Shown piece by piece: positions 11,101 through 21,955 of a DNA stretch of 60,000 nt. The notes below the pieces were generated by a model that searched no databases, was not told the origin of the DNA, and saw nothing but the letters and a program-made list of their open reading frames with translations. Origin of the DNA: Bugula neritina (Eukaryota > Bryozoa > Gymnolaemata > Cheilostomatida > Bugulidae); NCBI GenBank assembly GCA_964035545.1, contig OZ037771.1, positions 12,406,980-12,466,979 of the forward strand, read 5' to 3'. Made by a program: the position numbers and the translations under genes. Positions within the stretch are counted from its first letter, which is position 1. Each line of letters opens with the position of its first letter.

Positions 11101-14100
11101 TAAGTTTGAATCTGCTTAGAATGCAGATATGTGTATGAAACAAGTAAAATATATGATATGGGGGAATTGGCTCAGAAAGTAAAAAACACCTTCAAATAGA
11201 AATGGCTTGGTCTTCCTATTGTAACAGTATATTCCTACAGGATTGTATAAAGTGTTGAAACTAAAGCTAAAATAATCATATTTTTCTTTAATAAATGCAG
11301 TAAACAAATGAGAATAATATCGTATAGCAACAAGTAAGAATAATATCCTTATGAAGAAGGAAGGGAGCATGTGTGGTGCAGTAAAAAGAGAGGTTTGCTA
11401 AGCAAGTCATACAAACTGAGCGGAATTGAATTAGGCTGTGTCAAGATAAGTTGTATTGGTTCATTTAGGTATGCTGTTTACTTGCAGATGCCAAGTAGGT
11501 ATACACTCTACATGTATTGATTTAGTTACCCTTAGCTGCATATTTAGCATGTCATTCAATAATGCCATTTATTAAACATAATCCATATATGTAATTTTTC
11601 CATCCATAGCAAAAGTAATTATTGTATGTAGAATTTATGCCATGGTATAAATTCTACATACAATAATTACTTTGAATATTGAAATCGGAAAACATGAAGA
11701 TATTCACAACATAATCTAGGTTGCATCCTTTGAAGAAAAAACCTTAAAGAAAAAAATTAAAAAAAATTATAGAGATAAAAATGAAAGTCACAATTGAGTA
11801 TTTTTATTCAAGTAATTTTATGGCAATTCTTGTAGTCAAATGGTTGCTGTCGTAAACCCAGCACTATAGACTCATGAAAACACGGCAGTCACTTAATAGT
11901 CATAATTTATTCCAAAAATTTTGCACTCTACCCAGAGGAAGGAAAATGTGACTTTTCAATAGCAGCCCGAGTAAAGTGATATTAAAGCTGGGCGCATTTG
12001 TTTAAATATAAGCATAGGTTTATTTGAGAGTAATTACAAGATAAAACTACTGAAGTTGTATTGCAAAAACATACTTTATAGTTTTAAGATATGCTAGGGT
12101 AAGATGTTGATCATCAAGTGTGTCTTGACTTAAAAGTTGATGATGAAGTAAGACTCCAATCAATATTTAATTAGGTAGAATAGTCCAGTGTAGATCAATA
12201 TAAAAGATACATACATGTGATTAGATGTCATTTACAAGCAAGACATTGCAGTGCCAAAGGGATGAATTAGAAATCCATTGGTCCCAAAGGTTACCAGATA
12301 AACAAGGTATGTGCTCACTTAATTATAATTATACTGTTGGCAAGCTATTTAAACCGCTTTATATACTCTACAGTCTACATTATCTAGAAAATGTAGCAGG
12401 TGTGTTATTTTCTTATTTCTTGCCACCCATGCAACATATTTACTACTAAATTATCAAATTAAAAAATACTAATTTATTTAATACTAAATTGTTCAACACT
12501 AAATTAATAAATACTAAATTGTCAAACACTAAATTACCAAACTATAAAATTAGTAAACTATTAGAAAATAAACTACTGAATTCCTAAAAATTAAATTAAT
12601 AAACTTCTAAATGACTAAATGCTGAATTACTATACTCAATTAAACAGCAATGTCATTTTTATCAGTCATAGACATAAGGTAATAGCAACAAACCTCAACT
12701 AAAGGGTGAGAAGACAAATCTATTATTTGAGATAAACTAAAGCACTTCATGGCTTGCTCTATGGAATCCATGCTGAGACTGAGAAAAGTTGGGGCTGTTT
12801 CATCATCCTTCCCCAACTCAATCGACTGCACTGAGGCTAAACAATATAAATAGAAATTTTGAACAAATCAGAATCATGGTTTTCTTTCAATATTTGCAGC
12901 AATTAATCAATGAAATGTAGATTTCAGAACAATAATGAGCTTAGGTACTACAATCAACATAGTTTTCTGCTTTGTAGCTTCAAATGACCCAGGGAACCTT
13001 AAAAAAGCCCTAATTTGGAAATAATATTGCATTTGGCGACGCAAATATATTAATTAGTTGATTAGTAAATATCCCTTGACCTGCTTCAACTGCAATAATT
13101 ATCCTTTTCTGGGACCTTGTGTTACATATTTTTGAAATTTAGATATTAAAATCTTTTCCCAGACCTGTTCTAAAATATTCTGTTATACTACTGCATTTAT
13201 TGGTTGATTGCACAGTAATAGCTACACACCCAGACTAGCTGAAGACGCTAAGATTTCTCTCATGTCTTTCCCACTTGAAGTGTATTCATCTGTATCTAAC
13301 TCACCATATCTGTCACTGTTGGATGACAGCTGTGACGCCGCTTTCTGCAATTGAGAAAAAAAAGTTGTTAAAAAAGACCAACTTTAAATAGAATATGTTG
13401 AAAATTTTATACTGAAAGAGATGCTCATATTTTTAGCATTAAACTAAAAAGACTTTTGCAGCAGAAATAAGAAAGATATAAAACTCATAAGTGCAACATA
13501 CAAGTATCGGTATAAGCATGTTTAGGTCCAATTTCTTGCAAACTACTTGAAGAATATAAATAAGTAATATTATTCAAGTTTGCCATAAATTAGCACTACA
13601 ATTTTAATTTGAAATATATTTGATTTCTAAATCATTAGTAATACTAGTAGTAATACTAATAGTATTACTATTATTACTTACTTTATTACTTGTTAGTTGA
13701 TATACTATCAGCAATCTAATCTATTTTAACCCATCAGTATCACTATCAGTATGAGCATGACTATCACTATGAGTCTAACTTCATACAAATGAATGCGACT
13801 AGCACTAACAGTATGAGTATGACTATCACCATCACTATGACTATCAGTTGTTGTTACTGTTAGTGTAACTGTAATTGCTACACTTTGACTTACAGTACCG
13901 GTAAGAGTATTATATTGAGTATGAGCATGACTATGCAGTATGTGTATTATCATTAGTCTTACTATTACTATTAGTGTGAGTATTAGCATGACTGTGGCAC
14001 TTACGCTTACTGACAGTGACTTAGCATCGCGCCATGATGATGATTGAGCAGAAGCAAATTTTGACTTTGGTTTTCCATGGCCTTGCTCATTTTGATTTCG

Positions 14101-14211
14101 GGTTATATGCTTTGCCCCAGACTGATTTTCAACTTTATCAGTTTTTTCATGCTGATTCTGCTTAGTTTTATACGCCTGATTCTTCTTTTTCTTATGATTA
14201 TCTGGACGCAT
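8181..14211 (-). CDS. Aven-like protein (apoptosis and caspase activation inhibitor)
   Basis: Six minus-strand exons chain with matching phases: 14211-14011, 13344-13230, 12836-12694, 9404-9238, 8718-8645 and 8251-8181. They total 771 nt, i.e. 256 aa plus stop. The N-terminus is basic and disordered (HKKKKNQ..), followed by a GKDMREILASSASL segment, then FLSLSMDSIEQAMKCFSLSQ, then TGQHLEKELD, and it ends ELEDWLDSVLDD. From memory of the family, Aven shows the same order: a basic N-terminus, a short LLSSAG-type motif, a VDSELL.. helix, an HLEEELD motif and a C-terminal ELEDWLDS. Aven restrains Apaf-1/caspase-9 and acts in ATM signalling in vertebrates; a role here is inferred only. No RGG box is seen. 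The gene model is firm because every phase fits; the name is moderate. Intron 3 (9405-12693) is long and repeat-bearing. Confidence 0.7.
8766..8849. repeat. Inverted pair of decayed hammerhead-like motifs
   Basis: Two 26-bp arms (8766-8791 and 8824-8849) are near-perfect inverted copies of CATGCTGAGGGGGACAAACC plus TGAAA. The minus arm continues ACAGCCACTATCCA and aligns with the intact hammerhead ribozymes near 44.4-44.9 kb, but the core CTGATGA has become CTGA-GG, so cleavage activity is unlikely. It lies just upstream (+ coordinates) of Aven-like exon 5. Confidence 0.6.
10749..10873 (+). other. Possible orphan coding fragment
   Basis: Within Aven-like intron 3, the plus strand reads through a lysine-rich run into KLEVFGDKEEINDPVYQYIQ and then GVEGAYNL and a stop. 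The composition looks protein-like against an AT-rich background, but no start, splice partner or family was recognised. It may be the end of an old transposable-element ORF. Confidence 0.2.
11612..11673. repeat. Perfect palindrome, 27-bp arms
   Basis: AAAGTAATTATTGTATGTAG and seven further bases are followed by an 8-bp spacer (GCCATGGT) and the exact reverse complement. It would form a strong hairpin and may be a foldback element. Confidence 0.8.
12446..12640. repeat. Degenerate AT-rich minisatellite
   Basis: Repeated blocks of the type AATACTAAATTGTCAAACAC with variable spacing run beside Aven-like exon 3. No coding content. Confidence 0.55.
13620..14000. repeat. Degenerate short-motif repeats in Aven-like intron 1
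   Basis: Blocks of TAGTAATACTA and ACTATCAGTATGAGCATGAC-type motifs recur with drift. They lie wholly within intron 1 and explain the apparent reading frame that runs past the exon 1 donor at 14010. Confidence 0.55.
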
Positions 14212-14344
14212 TACAAACAATGATACGGTTTTCGCTTTCGGAATCTATTAAAAATTAAATTAATTGTGTATACTTGTAACAAATGTTAAAGTTTTATTCG
14301 CTCTACTGAAGTTTCTAGCGAGAGCACAACTCCGAGGTTAAACT

Positions 14345-14375
14345 GTGTGTTTGTATGTTTGTATGTTTGTGTGTT

Positions 14376-14423
<48 letters not shown>

Positions 14424-14489
14424 GTGTGTGTGTGTGCGTGCGCATGTGCGTGTGTATAATACACACACACACACGCACGCACGCACGCA

Positions 14490-14522
<33 letters not shown>
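14345..14522. repeat. Compound microsatellite (TG)n-(CA)n-(TA)n
   Basis: A TG-rich block with TTTG interruptions is followed by CA/GCAC repeats and then (TA)n. The TG and CA halves are complementary, so the region can fold back. It lies between the Aven-like start and the globin start, where promoters of both divergent genes are expected. Confidence 0.9.
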
Positions 14523-14526
<4 letters not shown>

Positions 14527-15026
14527 TTACATAAAACATATCTGGTTTACAGCCTACAGGATACTGAGTGCAGCACATGCAGATCAGCTGCTGTTGAAGG
14601 ATGGGTACGGCTTCAAGTCAGCATAGGGTGTGCTCGTCATCATCACCCATAGGCCCACATAGAAACAAATGCGAGAACTCTAATTTGTTACCGTAGGTGA
14701 AACATATGTTACAGTGAATAACTTTGATAAGTGCTTGACAGTATAATTAGCAAAACCAATCCCTAATAAATACCTGTTAGACAAAATCAATTGCATTTGA
14801 CAATTGCATTTTTTATTCTAACTTTTACAGTCCAGTGCTTTAGATTGTGCATACATCTGATAGCAATAGTATTATTACAGTACAATTTATCTATAAGAGG
14901 TGTATGTATGAGTTTCCATATAATATTGACATAATATTTTATCTCTGTACCATTTTTATCCAATAATCCCACATTCTATGTTTTAATAGACCAAGGGGTA
15001 ATAAAAACAAGGTTCACAACTCCTCT

Positions 15027-16950
15027 ATGGCAATCACCGATGTGAGTGATACGGAGATTGCAGAGTCTATCACTGTGCCTTCCCAAAGTCCTCCACCAAC
15101 GCTGAGCGAAGGCGAGAAGAAGTTGCTGACAACAACGTGGGCGCAAGTTGAGAACGATGCTGACAGAATAGGTGCTGTCACGTTTGTCAAGTATGTTGTG
15201 TGACTAGCATTACACCAGTAAAGGACATAGCAGGTGCTTTTAGTTGCTTATCAACATGGCATATGAGCAAATGCTATTGCTTGGTGATTCAATTACAGGC
15301 ATAATTTACGTTTCACGTTGCGCATTGAAAATTGCATGAAGGTTTAGTATAATTACTACAAAAATTATATTATAGGCACATGCAATGCAGTAAGATCATC
15401 TTGAAAAATTGGGACGGTTGTTTTGTGAAAAGAAAACTTGCTCTGTTGAAATTGAATAAAATAGTTTTTTTTACGCTACAAACCTTTTTATAATTTCTTG
15501 AATCTCCAGAGAACAGGTGATTATTAAAAGAATGCTTTGAGTTCATCAGATATCCAAAAGCACCCTTAATGGTGAATAAATCAATAGACAAATCCTGTTC
15601 TAACATGATGATAATGAAATAATGTAAATTAGTTATTAGGCTCACATGCACATGAACAAGAGTGAGATTCAAAACTTTTTGGAGTCTATGGCACACACCT
15701 CCTTATTATGTGGTGCTGCTTTTTTTACAAAATTATAAAAAGACCGAAATTACTAGATTTATAATTATTCTCGACAACGTTATTAAATTTTAAGAATACT
15801 CAATAAAATACTTAAAATTACCGTAAAATAATGATCTATTATGTAATTGTTTCTGTAACTCTGATAGTCAGCTGAAAGCTAGACTCAATCACTAGCAATT
15901 AAAGTACAGCTATAGGCCTAAGTGATATGGGGATATTTTGATTTAGAAAAATTTATCTTCCAGTTTATACATGATGGTTACACAAATAATAATGTATAGC
16001 TAAGCACATATGCAAATTCTACAATATGCAGTAAAGTTATTTATTAGCTTAAAGTGCTGACTGTTTTTTATATCTTAGCTTGTTTGAAAAGCATCCAGGA
16101 GTCAAGGACAAGTTTATCCCCTTCAAGTCTATAGACGTCAACAACGAACGTTACAACCGAATACTGCGTAACCATGGGTTACGGGTATTGAAAACTGTAG
16201 GTAAAATGATACACAGACTGAATGAAGAAGAACATAAAATGATAAACATTGTGAGAGACACTGGGACTAGACACAAAGCCTACCATGCGGAGGCAATGTT
16301 AATAAAGGTGGGTTTTCACTGGCTTTATTAGGTCATGTCATTTGTTTGCGGTAAGGTTTGAGGTGTAGTCTATAACCCCTCTAATAGACTTACTATCTGG
16401 GCCTATACACAGACCTAGGTCTTACTCTAACTTTGAAACTTGCCATACATATTTATATTCTATATTATATCCTTTCAAAGTTTATAAACTTCCAGTTTGA
16501 TTTTCAAATAGAAACATTAAAACTATTTATAAATTTGCACCAACCTCAGTCTTATAATTATCAATTAAACTAACAGCTATATAATGGTATGTGATATACA
16601 AACAGATAATCACTGCGTTTCCATTATCGCATTATGCGAATGGATTTTTTCATTCGGCTAATGGAAACAGTTACAACGAATGAAACCGCAACTATAAGTT
16701 AATGCAAACCACAGACCACAAATAATCCGTACGGGCATTCATTCGCATTATGCGCAGTCATGGAAACGCAGTGAATATGTAACATGTGCTGCCTATTTTG
16801 TAGACTATGTGCCCTCATTTCATCAAAGCAATTGAAGGAACACTGGGTGAGAAATGTACGGTGGATGTGAAAACAGCATACGAACATCTCTTTGCCATTC
16901 TGTCATTTCACATGACTGAATCCTTACTCATAGCTCAAAAGACAAAATAG
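15027..16950 (+). CDS. Globin
   Basis: Three exons: 15027-15190, 16079-16307 and 16804-16950. They sum to 540 nt (179 aa). Introns fall at the ancestral globin sites B12.2 (phase 2, after TFVK) and G7.0 (phase 0, after AMLIK). Exon 2 holds the CD region (KFIPFKSID), the distal histidine in RNHGLRVLKTVG (E7) and the proximal histidine in TGTRHKAYHAE (F8), so heme and O2-type ligand binding is expected. An N-terminal extension of about 25 residues rich in Ser/Pro precedes LSEGEKKLLTTTWAQV, as in several cytoglobin, neuroglobin or globin X relatives. No signal peptide is seen, so the protein is probably cytosolic. Which globin clade it belongs to cannot be settled by eye. Confidence 0.92.
16611..16773. 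mobile_element. Short MITE-like element in globin intron 2
   Basis: The termini are inverted copies of CACTGCGTTTCCAT, and inner sequence (CGCATTATGCGAATG) is also inverted. About 163 bp, no ORF. It ends about 30 bp before the exon 3 acceptor at 16802-16803. Confidence 0.75.
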
Positions 16951-17694
16951 AAGAAAGTCAAGTAAATCTCAGATAGCCACTTTTGTGTTATGAGCTTCAT
17001 GGCTATGCAGTCAACATGAAATCATAATTATTTTATTTGTATTTATATTCTACAGAGTGACTTTGTAAACACTTTTCATTTTATTTTCATTTTCTTTCAA
17101 ACTTGATATGTGTGTGGATATATCTATACAAATAAAAAAATTACACCTAAAAGGAAAGAGTTCATAATTCAAACCAATTTTGGAAAATATTATGATCTAC
17201 AACTTGGATAAACCAAACAATAAAACATATGCATGCATGGTCCCTCTCCTCACTGATGCAATAAAACTTACTTTTTGATGCGCATCTGCATTTCTACGCT
17301 GGCAGATTAAGAAGTTTTGAAGTTTATAATAAAATAAAAAGTTCAACGTGCATGGTCGAAGATTATTAGCAAAGATAATGGAGCAGTTAATAGTGTAACA
17401 AAGCAATTGGAGACAATATATTATTTTGCTATCTATAAAATAACTACTGCAGCCAGTTTGTTAATTGTCTTCTCTTTGTATGCAATTCAAGCAATTAAGT
17501 TTATACTCACTATACCTGTGAGTAGATATAAGGGCGGTAACGGAGAAGTTGAAAAAAAGCCTGTGTTATGGATTAGAAAGGTAGCAAAATAAGTTATGTT
17601 CTCGCTAAAATTTCTATACCAGTACGTACCCAAACCAAAATTTTATAAAAAATCAAACTAGCTCAGTTTCCCCACTACTATATACTCCTACAAA
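16951..17694. other. Globin 3' flank, no gene seen
   Basis: AT-rich DNA with an AATAAA at about 17131, which could serve as the globin polyadenylation signal. A 61-codon plus-strand frame at 17407-17592 has no family resemblance and no splice support. Confidence 0.45.
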
Positions 17695-17748
17695 TGCCTG
17701 TGAGAAACCCTGATAGGAAGGGTTTTTAAAGCCTGCCAAGGATTAATT
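17695..17748 (-). mobile_element. SINE 3' fragment
   Basis: The sequence around CTGTGAGAAACCCTGATAGG and GGTTTTTAAAGCCTGCCAAG matches the 3' half of the SINE seen in full at 59283-59483. It abuts the broken end of the Ty3-type protease frame. Confidence 0.6.
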
Positions 17749-17749
17749 T

Positions 17750-19171
17750 GTTTATATGTAGGAAAGGATCTGGCATTGAGAGTGTCGAATAGACGTCGAC
17801 TCAGTAGATTTGTGGTGCACCCAGTATCCAACAGGAATGTGACAGCTTTGCCAGCAAGTTTGCCAGGGAGGAAATAGCTGCTTCCATATGGCTGAGCCCT
17901 CACTGAGCAGTTTGTCTCTTGAGGTGACACCTCATGTGCATGGAGTTGGGGATGCACCTGTGCTTTTCGGTTGTGAAGGGGTTGTCGACGTCACGTGGGC
18001 AAGCAGGTTACATCTCGGTCTTGCTCACACCTGGGCGGCCGAGTGAATTCTCGAACTGGTCCTCGTGTGGGCAACCGAGGAAAATCCCTGTTGTGCTCCC
18101 ATTCGTCGTTCACTCCCTCATCAAGCAAACCTTCAAAGCGGTTTTTGAGTGCCCAAGCCGGAGGTATTGGTGGGCCTTGCGGCCGACTCACTCTCCTTGG
18201 GGCTTGCCACTCTGGCGAAGGCGGCCTCCTCACCCGGTGGGGTGGGGGCCGTAGCCTCTGCCTTGGGGGGTTAAACTGGGGCCCACGGTAGGCGGAGGTT
18301 ACCGTGGGCCATCGCTGTTTAACCGCCTCCCACTGCCGCGGGGGCAACTTCGTAGGAAGTGCCCACCACTACCACAGCCCCAGCATACGGGGCCGCGCCT
18401 GTCGTCGACAGCTACCGACGACTTCTTGGGTCTCTCGGCTGTCGCCTGCTGGCGCAGTTGCCTGATCTCGGCTAGCAGTTCTCGAATCAAGCTCGTGGTT
18501 AAGCTAGTAGATTCGTCTGCTGCTGCCGCTGCGACCGGTACAGCTGTCTTCGCTGGCGACGTCGACACGTCGTCTGCCCCGACCTGCTGTACTGTCGCAC
18601 CAGGTCGACTTGCACTGTCGGCTTGGAAATAGGCATTCCCAAGCCTTAGAGCTCTCTCCATAGTCTCAACTTCGGCCACCAGCAGATGCTGTTTCAGACC
18701 GAGGTTGTTAATAGACTGGAGGAATGCATCCAGTGCTAGGCTCTGTCGACTGTCGGCAGGCAAGTTGCTGTAAGCAACTTGTGCCAGTCGTTCGACTACG
18801 GTAGCATGCTCTCGCAGATTGGTCTTAGGATTTCTCCTAAGACTCTGCAGTTGCACGCGAGCATCTCGAGCGGTTAATCCAAACCTAGCTCGTAGTGCTT
18901 CAAATATGTCACCGACATTCTGGCTTATCCCATAGGGTTTAGCCGGCCCTGTCAGACACAACCGCAGCTGGATCAGAGTAACCCTGTTCGGCCATCCGCA
19001 GATGTCCGCCACATCACTAAACTCAGTGATGAATTGCTCCACATCTTCTTCCCCTGAGAAGATGGGAGCCCGCAAGTGGTACCTGTCCATAGGCAGCGCT
19101 GGGCCGCCTATGTGATCCTCCTTTATTGCTGCTGGCTCCTGTGGGGGCGCGTCGACGACTTCGTCGGCCAT
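17750..19171 (-). pseudogene. Ty3-type element A: gag and protease, truncated
   Basis: The minus-strand frame from 19171 (MADEVVDAPP..) is a Gag protein of about 290 codons with a C-terminal zinc knuckle CWGCGSGGHFLRSC. A frameshift near 18300-18347 moves into a second frame with Pro/Arg-rich sequence, a stop near 17991, and then an aspartic protease active-site motif LLDTGCTTN. Homology ends at about 17750, where SINE sequence begins, so reverse transcriptase, RNase H and integrase are missing. Local GC content is much higher than the surroundings. It is closely related to element C (28.6-32.6 kb) in both the Gag tail and the protease. Confidence 0.88.
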
Positions 19172-19226
19172 CTTACTCCCTGGCTAGGGGCATTTGTATT
19201 AAGTGGAATCCCACCGCTGCCACCAG

Positions 19227-19549
19227 TGTAGTGAATTTTGCCAGTTCACTATTATTATGTGTGGGTCAACTTAATCAAAGCCACTGTACCAGGTTGTTTA
19301 CGATAAGATACTTTATTATTTACACAAATACAAGAAGGTTATTTACTGCTAGCATGAATAGAAAACGATTACATAATTAGTGAGCTTTAACACACAACTA
19401 CTCTAAATGAAGTCCCAAGCTGCTCTGCCGGCTAGCTACTCTGCGCACTGCAACTACGAGTAGCTAGCTCCACCTGCTATCAATTAGTGTGACTGTCCTG
19501 ATTGGTGGTTACTAGTGGTGCCACTGCTGTCCATAGCTACAATCCGACA
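19227..19549 (-). repeat. LTR of Ty3-type element A (5' LTR)
   Basis: Read on the minus strand it runs TGTCGGATTGTAGC.. to ..TTCACTACA, with an AATAAA signal inside. It is followed after one base by TGGTGGCAGCGGTGGG, a tRNA-complementary primer binding site. The partner LTR is absent. Its outer edge lies about 170 bp before the first visible exon of the protease-like gene at 19719. Confidence 0.72.
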
Positions 19550-19718
19550 GTGTCGAACTTACAATATAATAAACACTATAAAGTGAACCTTTTCGATTAA
19601 TACAATAATAATTGCACCACTAAAATCTATCACAATATAGTAGTTGGCCAGTTAACTTTTGTTTATACATGTCAGTTATGCTTTGAAACTTAGAAAAATA
19701 CATGTGCATTTATTGTAG

Positions 19719-21372
19719 CATTTGCTATGACCATGAAGTTAGATATCCTCTTGTTTACCAATCACCTGATGACTGCAAAGAGCTTCTGGTTGTTGGTAAG
19801 GGTGCAACTATCAATGTTCAGGATGTTCTTCGGAAAGCAGTCTGTCAGAGTCATTTTAACTCTTTTACAGTATTTACTAAAAACATTGACGGATTGTTGC
19901 ACAGTAATGAGCTTATCGGGGGCTCACTGCATAAGTTCAACACTAAAAAGTGTATCCAACTGATGGATGGTTTATACTTGACTATCAGCACTGCTGTTTG
20001 TGAGTTAGTGATGAAAGGAAAAGTGTTAGATCCACTCAATCCATATACTGGCTATTTTGCAGTAGTACCAGCACACTTTCTTTTAGAGAAACATGAATGT
20101 GAAGAATTGTTAGCAGAAAGTGTAACACCTGAAATATTAAAACGCATGAAAGACAAAATTGAAAAATCGACACTTCGCATGAAGATGTTCAACTTCATTA
20201 AAAAACTTGAGTTAAAGTTTACTTCTTTCTTGGCTTATCGTCATTACAGGGTAGAAGAAGCTCCTCCTGATCACTACAAGTCATATCTTAATAATCTTGT
20301 ATTATTAAAACTTGATCCACATCAACTTCTCCTCGACTCAAAAACTTTAATTCCTCGTTCAAACATTGAAAATGCAATGACAGACATTTTCACTCCAACG
20401 GGATTGAAATGCTCAATGGGTGAAATCCTGCCAATCCAGGACCCAAGAGATTTAGCAACCATGGCAATGGCAGAGGTTCGTGTTAGAGTCGGGCATACAA
20501 ATGGCTATATGGTTCTTGGTGGATCATGGAAGCCTTCAAAGAAACAACGAAAGAAGGGTGCTGACATTGAAAGACAGTTTCTTCATAACATACAGTTTGT
20601 AGTAGAAGACTGCGACTGGTAGGAAAAACTAGTAGCTTTATGAATTTTCAGCATAAAAACATAGTGATATGTTTTAAGACTGTAAATTTATAAATTGGTT
20701 TACTGTTTTGTTTTTGTTTATTTTAGGCCTTTAAAAAATGGGGATAGTGGTACTGTTGTCTATGTCATTGATGCTCACAATCAATGCCATTATCGCCTTG
20801 GAATGCTGGTGGGGCATTTGCACAGAACCCATCGTAATGGTAAAGCAGTTTTTCAAGCAGTTGTGTTAAGCCAAGCTCTTATGGAGATCGAAAGTAAAAA
20901 CAACGATTGTATTCAAAGTTTACAACTCTTGAATCAATGCAAAATTGAACCTCATTTCACTGATAACCGAAGCTTTTTATGCCATAAAGATAACGCTACA
21001 TTAAGGCTTAACCAAGGTCATAATCGTAGTAGCTTTCGTTCAAACAGCCACTTGAAAAGACCACACAGTGAACCATATGGTGTAAATGCTCAATCAACCA
21101 CGAGTAGACAGCAAGATGGCCTTCACAATACTATCCAGAGTCATAACAACATGTATCGAAGTGTTTGTGATCCTGAAGATGCATCAATTGAAGAAGAACA
21201 AGGTGAATCCCTTCAAAACGTTTTCCCACCAGACCCCAATGGTGCAGCGGCAAGTGGGTGGCATAATCCTTATACAACTTCTCACAGAAAACCATCCTTC
21301 ACTTCAGCTCAACAGTGTCAAGCTTCAGATGAAAGTCTTTTTGGTAGCCAATTCCTTTTTGACAAAAAGTAG
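19719..21372 (+). CDS. Trypsin-fold-like protein, paralog 1 (Asp replaced by Asn)
   Basis: Two exons are visible: 19719-20618 and 20727-21372 (donor TG|GTAGGA, acceptor ttttag|G, phase 2). They encode about 515 aa of an unfamiliar protein. The first exon has SPDDCKELLVVG, then GYFAVVPAHFLLE (candidate catalytic His at 20074-20076) and SYLNNLVLLKL, where a catalytic Asp would sit but the codon at 20293-20295 is Asn. The second exon opens with LKNGDSGTVVYVID (candidate Ser at 20746-20748). It then adds a tail of about 150 residues, polar and Ser/Asn/His-rich, absent from paralog 2. His, Asp and GDSG order with a hydrophobic strand after GDSG fits the PA-clan chymotrypsin fold; that is inference. 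A 5' exon equivalent to 33826-33955 was not found, so the gene may be truncated or its start lies beyond element A. Confidence 0.72.
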
Positions 21373-21486
21373 CTTGTAACGCCTATGAATGTACAAGAGT
21401 AGATATATCTCCTCACTGGCTAGATATATCTCCTCACTGGCTAGTTCCTGGCAAAACCAATTTTAATTATATAAATTTATAATACT

Positions 21487-21802
21487 TGAAACATTAAGTA
21501 TAGTGAGTATATAATTACCTGAGAGTTACTCGAAGTATGTAGGCATGACATTGAAGCATCGAAAGAACAATAAACTTAAAGTGGGGTCTGGCCGGCCAGG
21601 GGAAATACAAGGACCAAAAGTATAGTACTGATTTATAATTATTTTATCACAAAGTCTATCGGCGTGTTTATCTACTGTAGGCTGACATCTTTCATCTCTT
21701 AGTCTCTCGTTCGTCCTTGACCCAATATGTATTTTAATAAACAAATGCACATGACATTATAACGTAGCATCTCGCTAGTCCGTAATTAGTGATAATATAA
21801 CA
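21487..21802 (-). repeat. 3' LTR of element B
   Basis: 316 bp, TGAAACATTAAG.. to ..GATAATATAACA in plus orientation. It lacks 18 nt present near the inner or outer edge of the other LTR. Confidence 0.96.
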
Positions 21803-21813
21803 TCTCCCTTCTT
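21803..21813 (-). other. Polypurine tract of element B
   Basis: On the minus strand AAGAAGGGAGA directly precedes the 3' LTR, the expected position for plus-strand DNA priming. Confidence 0.85.
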
Positions 21814-21955
21814 AAGCAGGTGACTTCCTTCTATAACATTGTGATTAAGGTTGCTGAGATTAATAATATGATACGAGTATACATGATTAATATATGGATT
21901 GGGGATTAACAATGAAACTAAATAACTATGTACAGGGTGGGAAACGGCTAATAGC

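Noticed and set aside
13726-14000. Extension of the Aven-like exon 1 frame with Val/Thr/Ile repeats
   Set aside because: It runs past a good donor (TCA|GTAAGC) into degenerate intronic repeats; the exon 2 join is in phase.
17934-18291. GC-rich plus-strand frames
   Set aside because: Antisense of the element A Gag tail.
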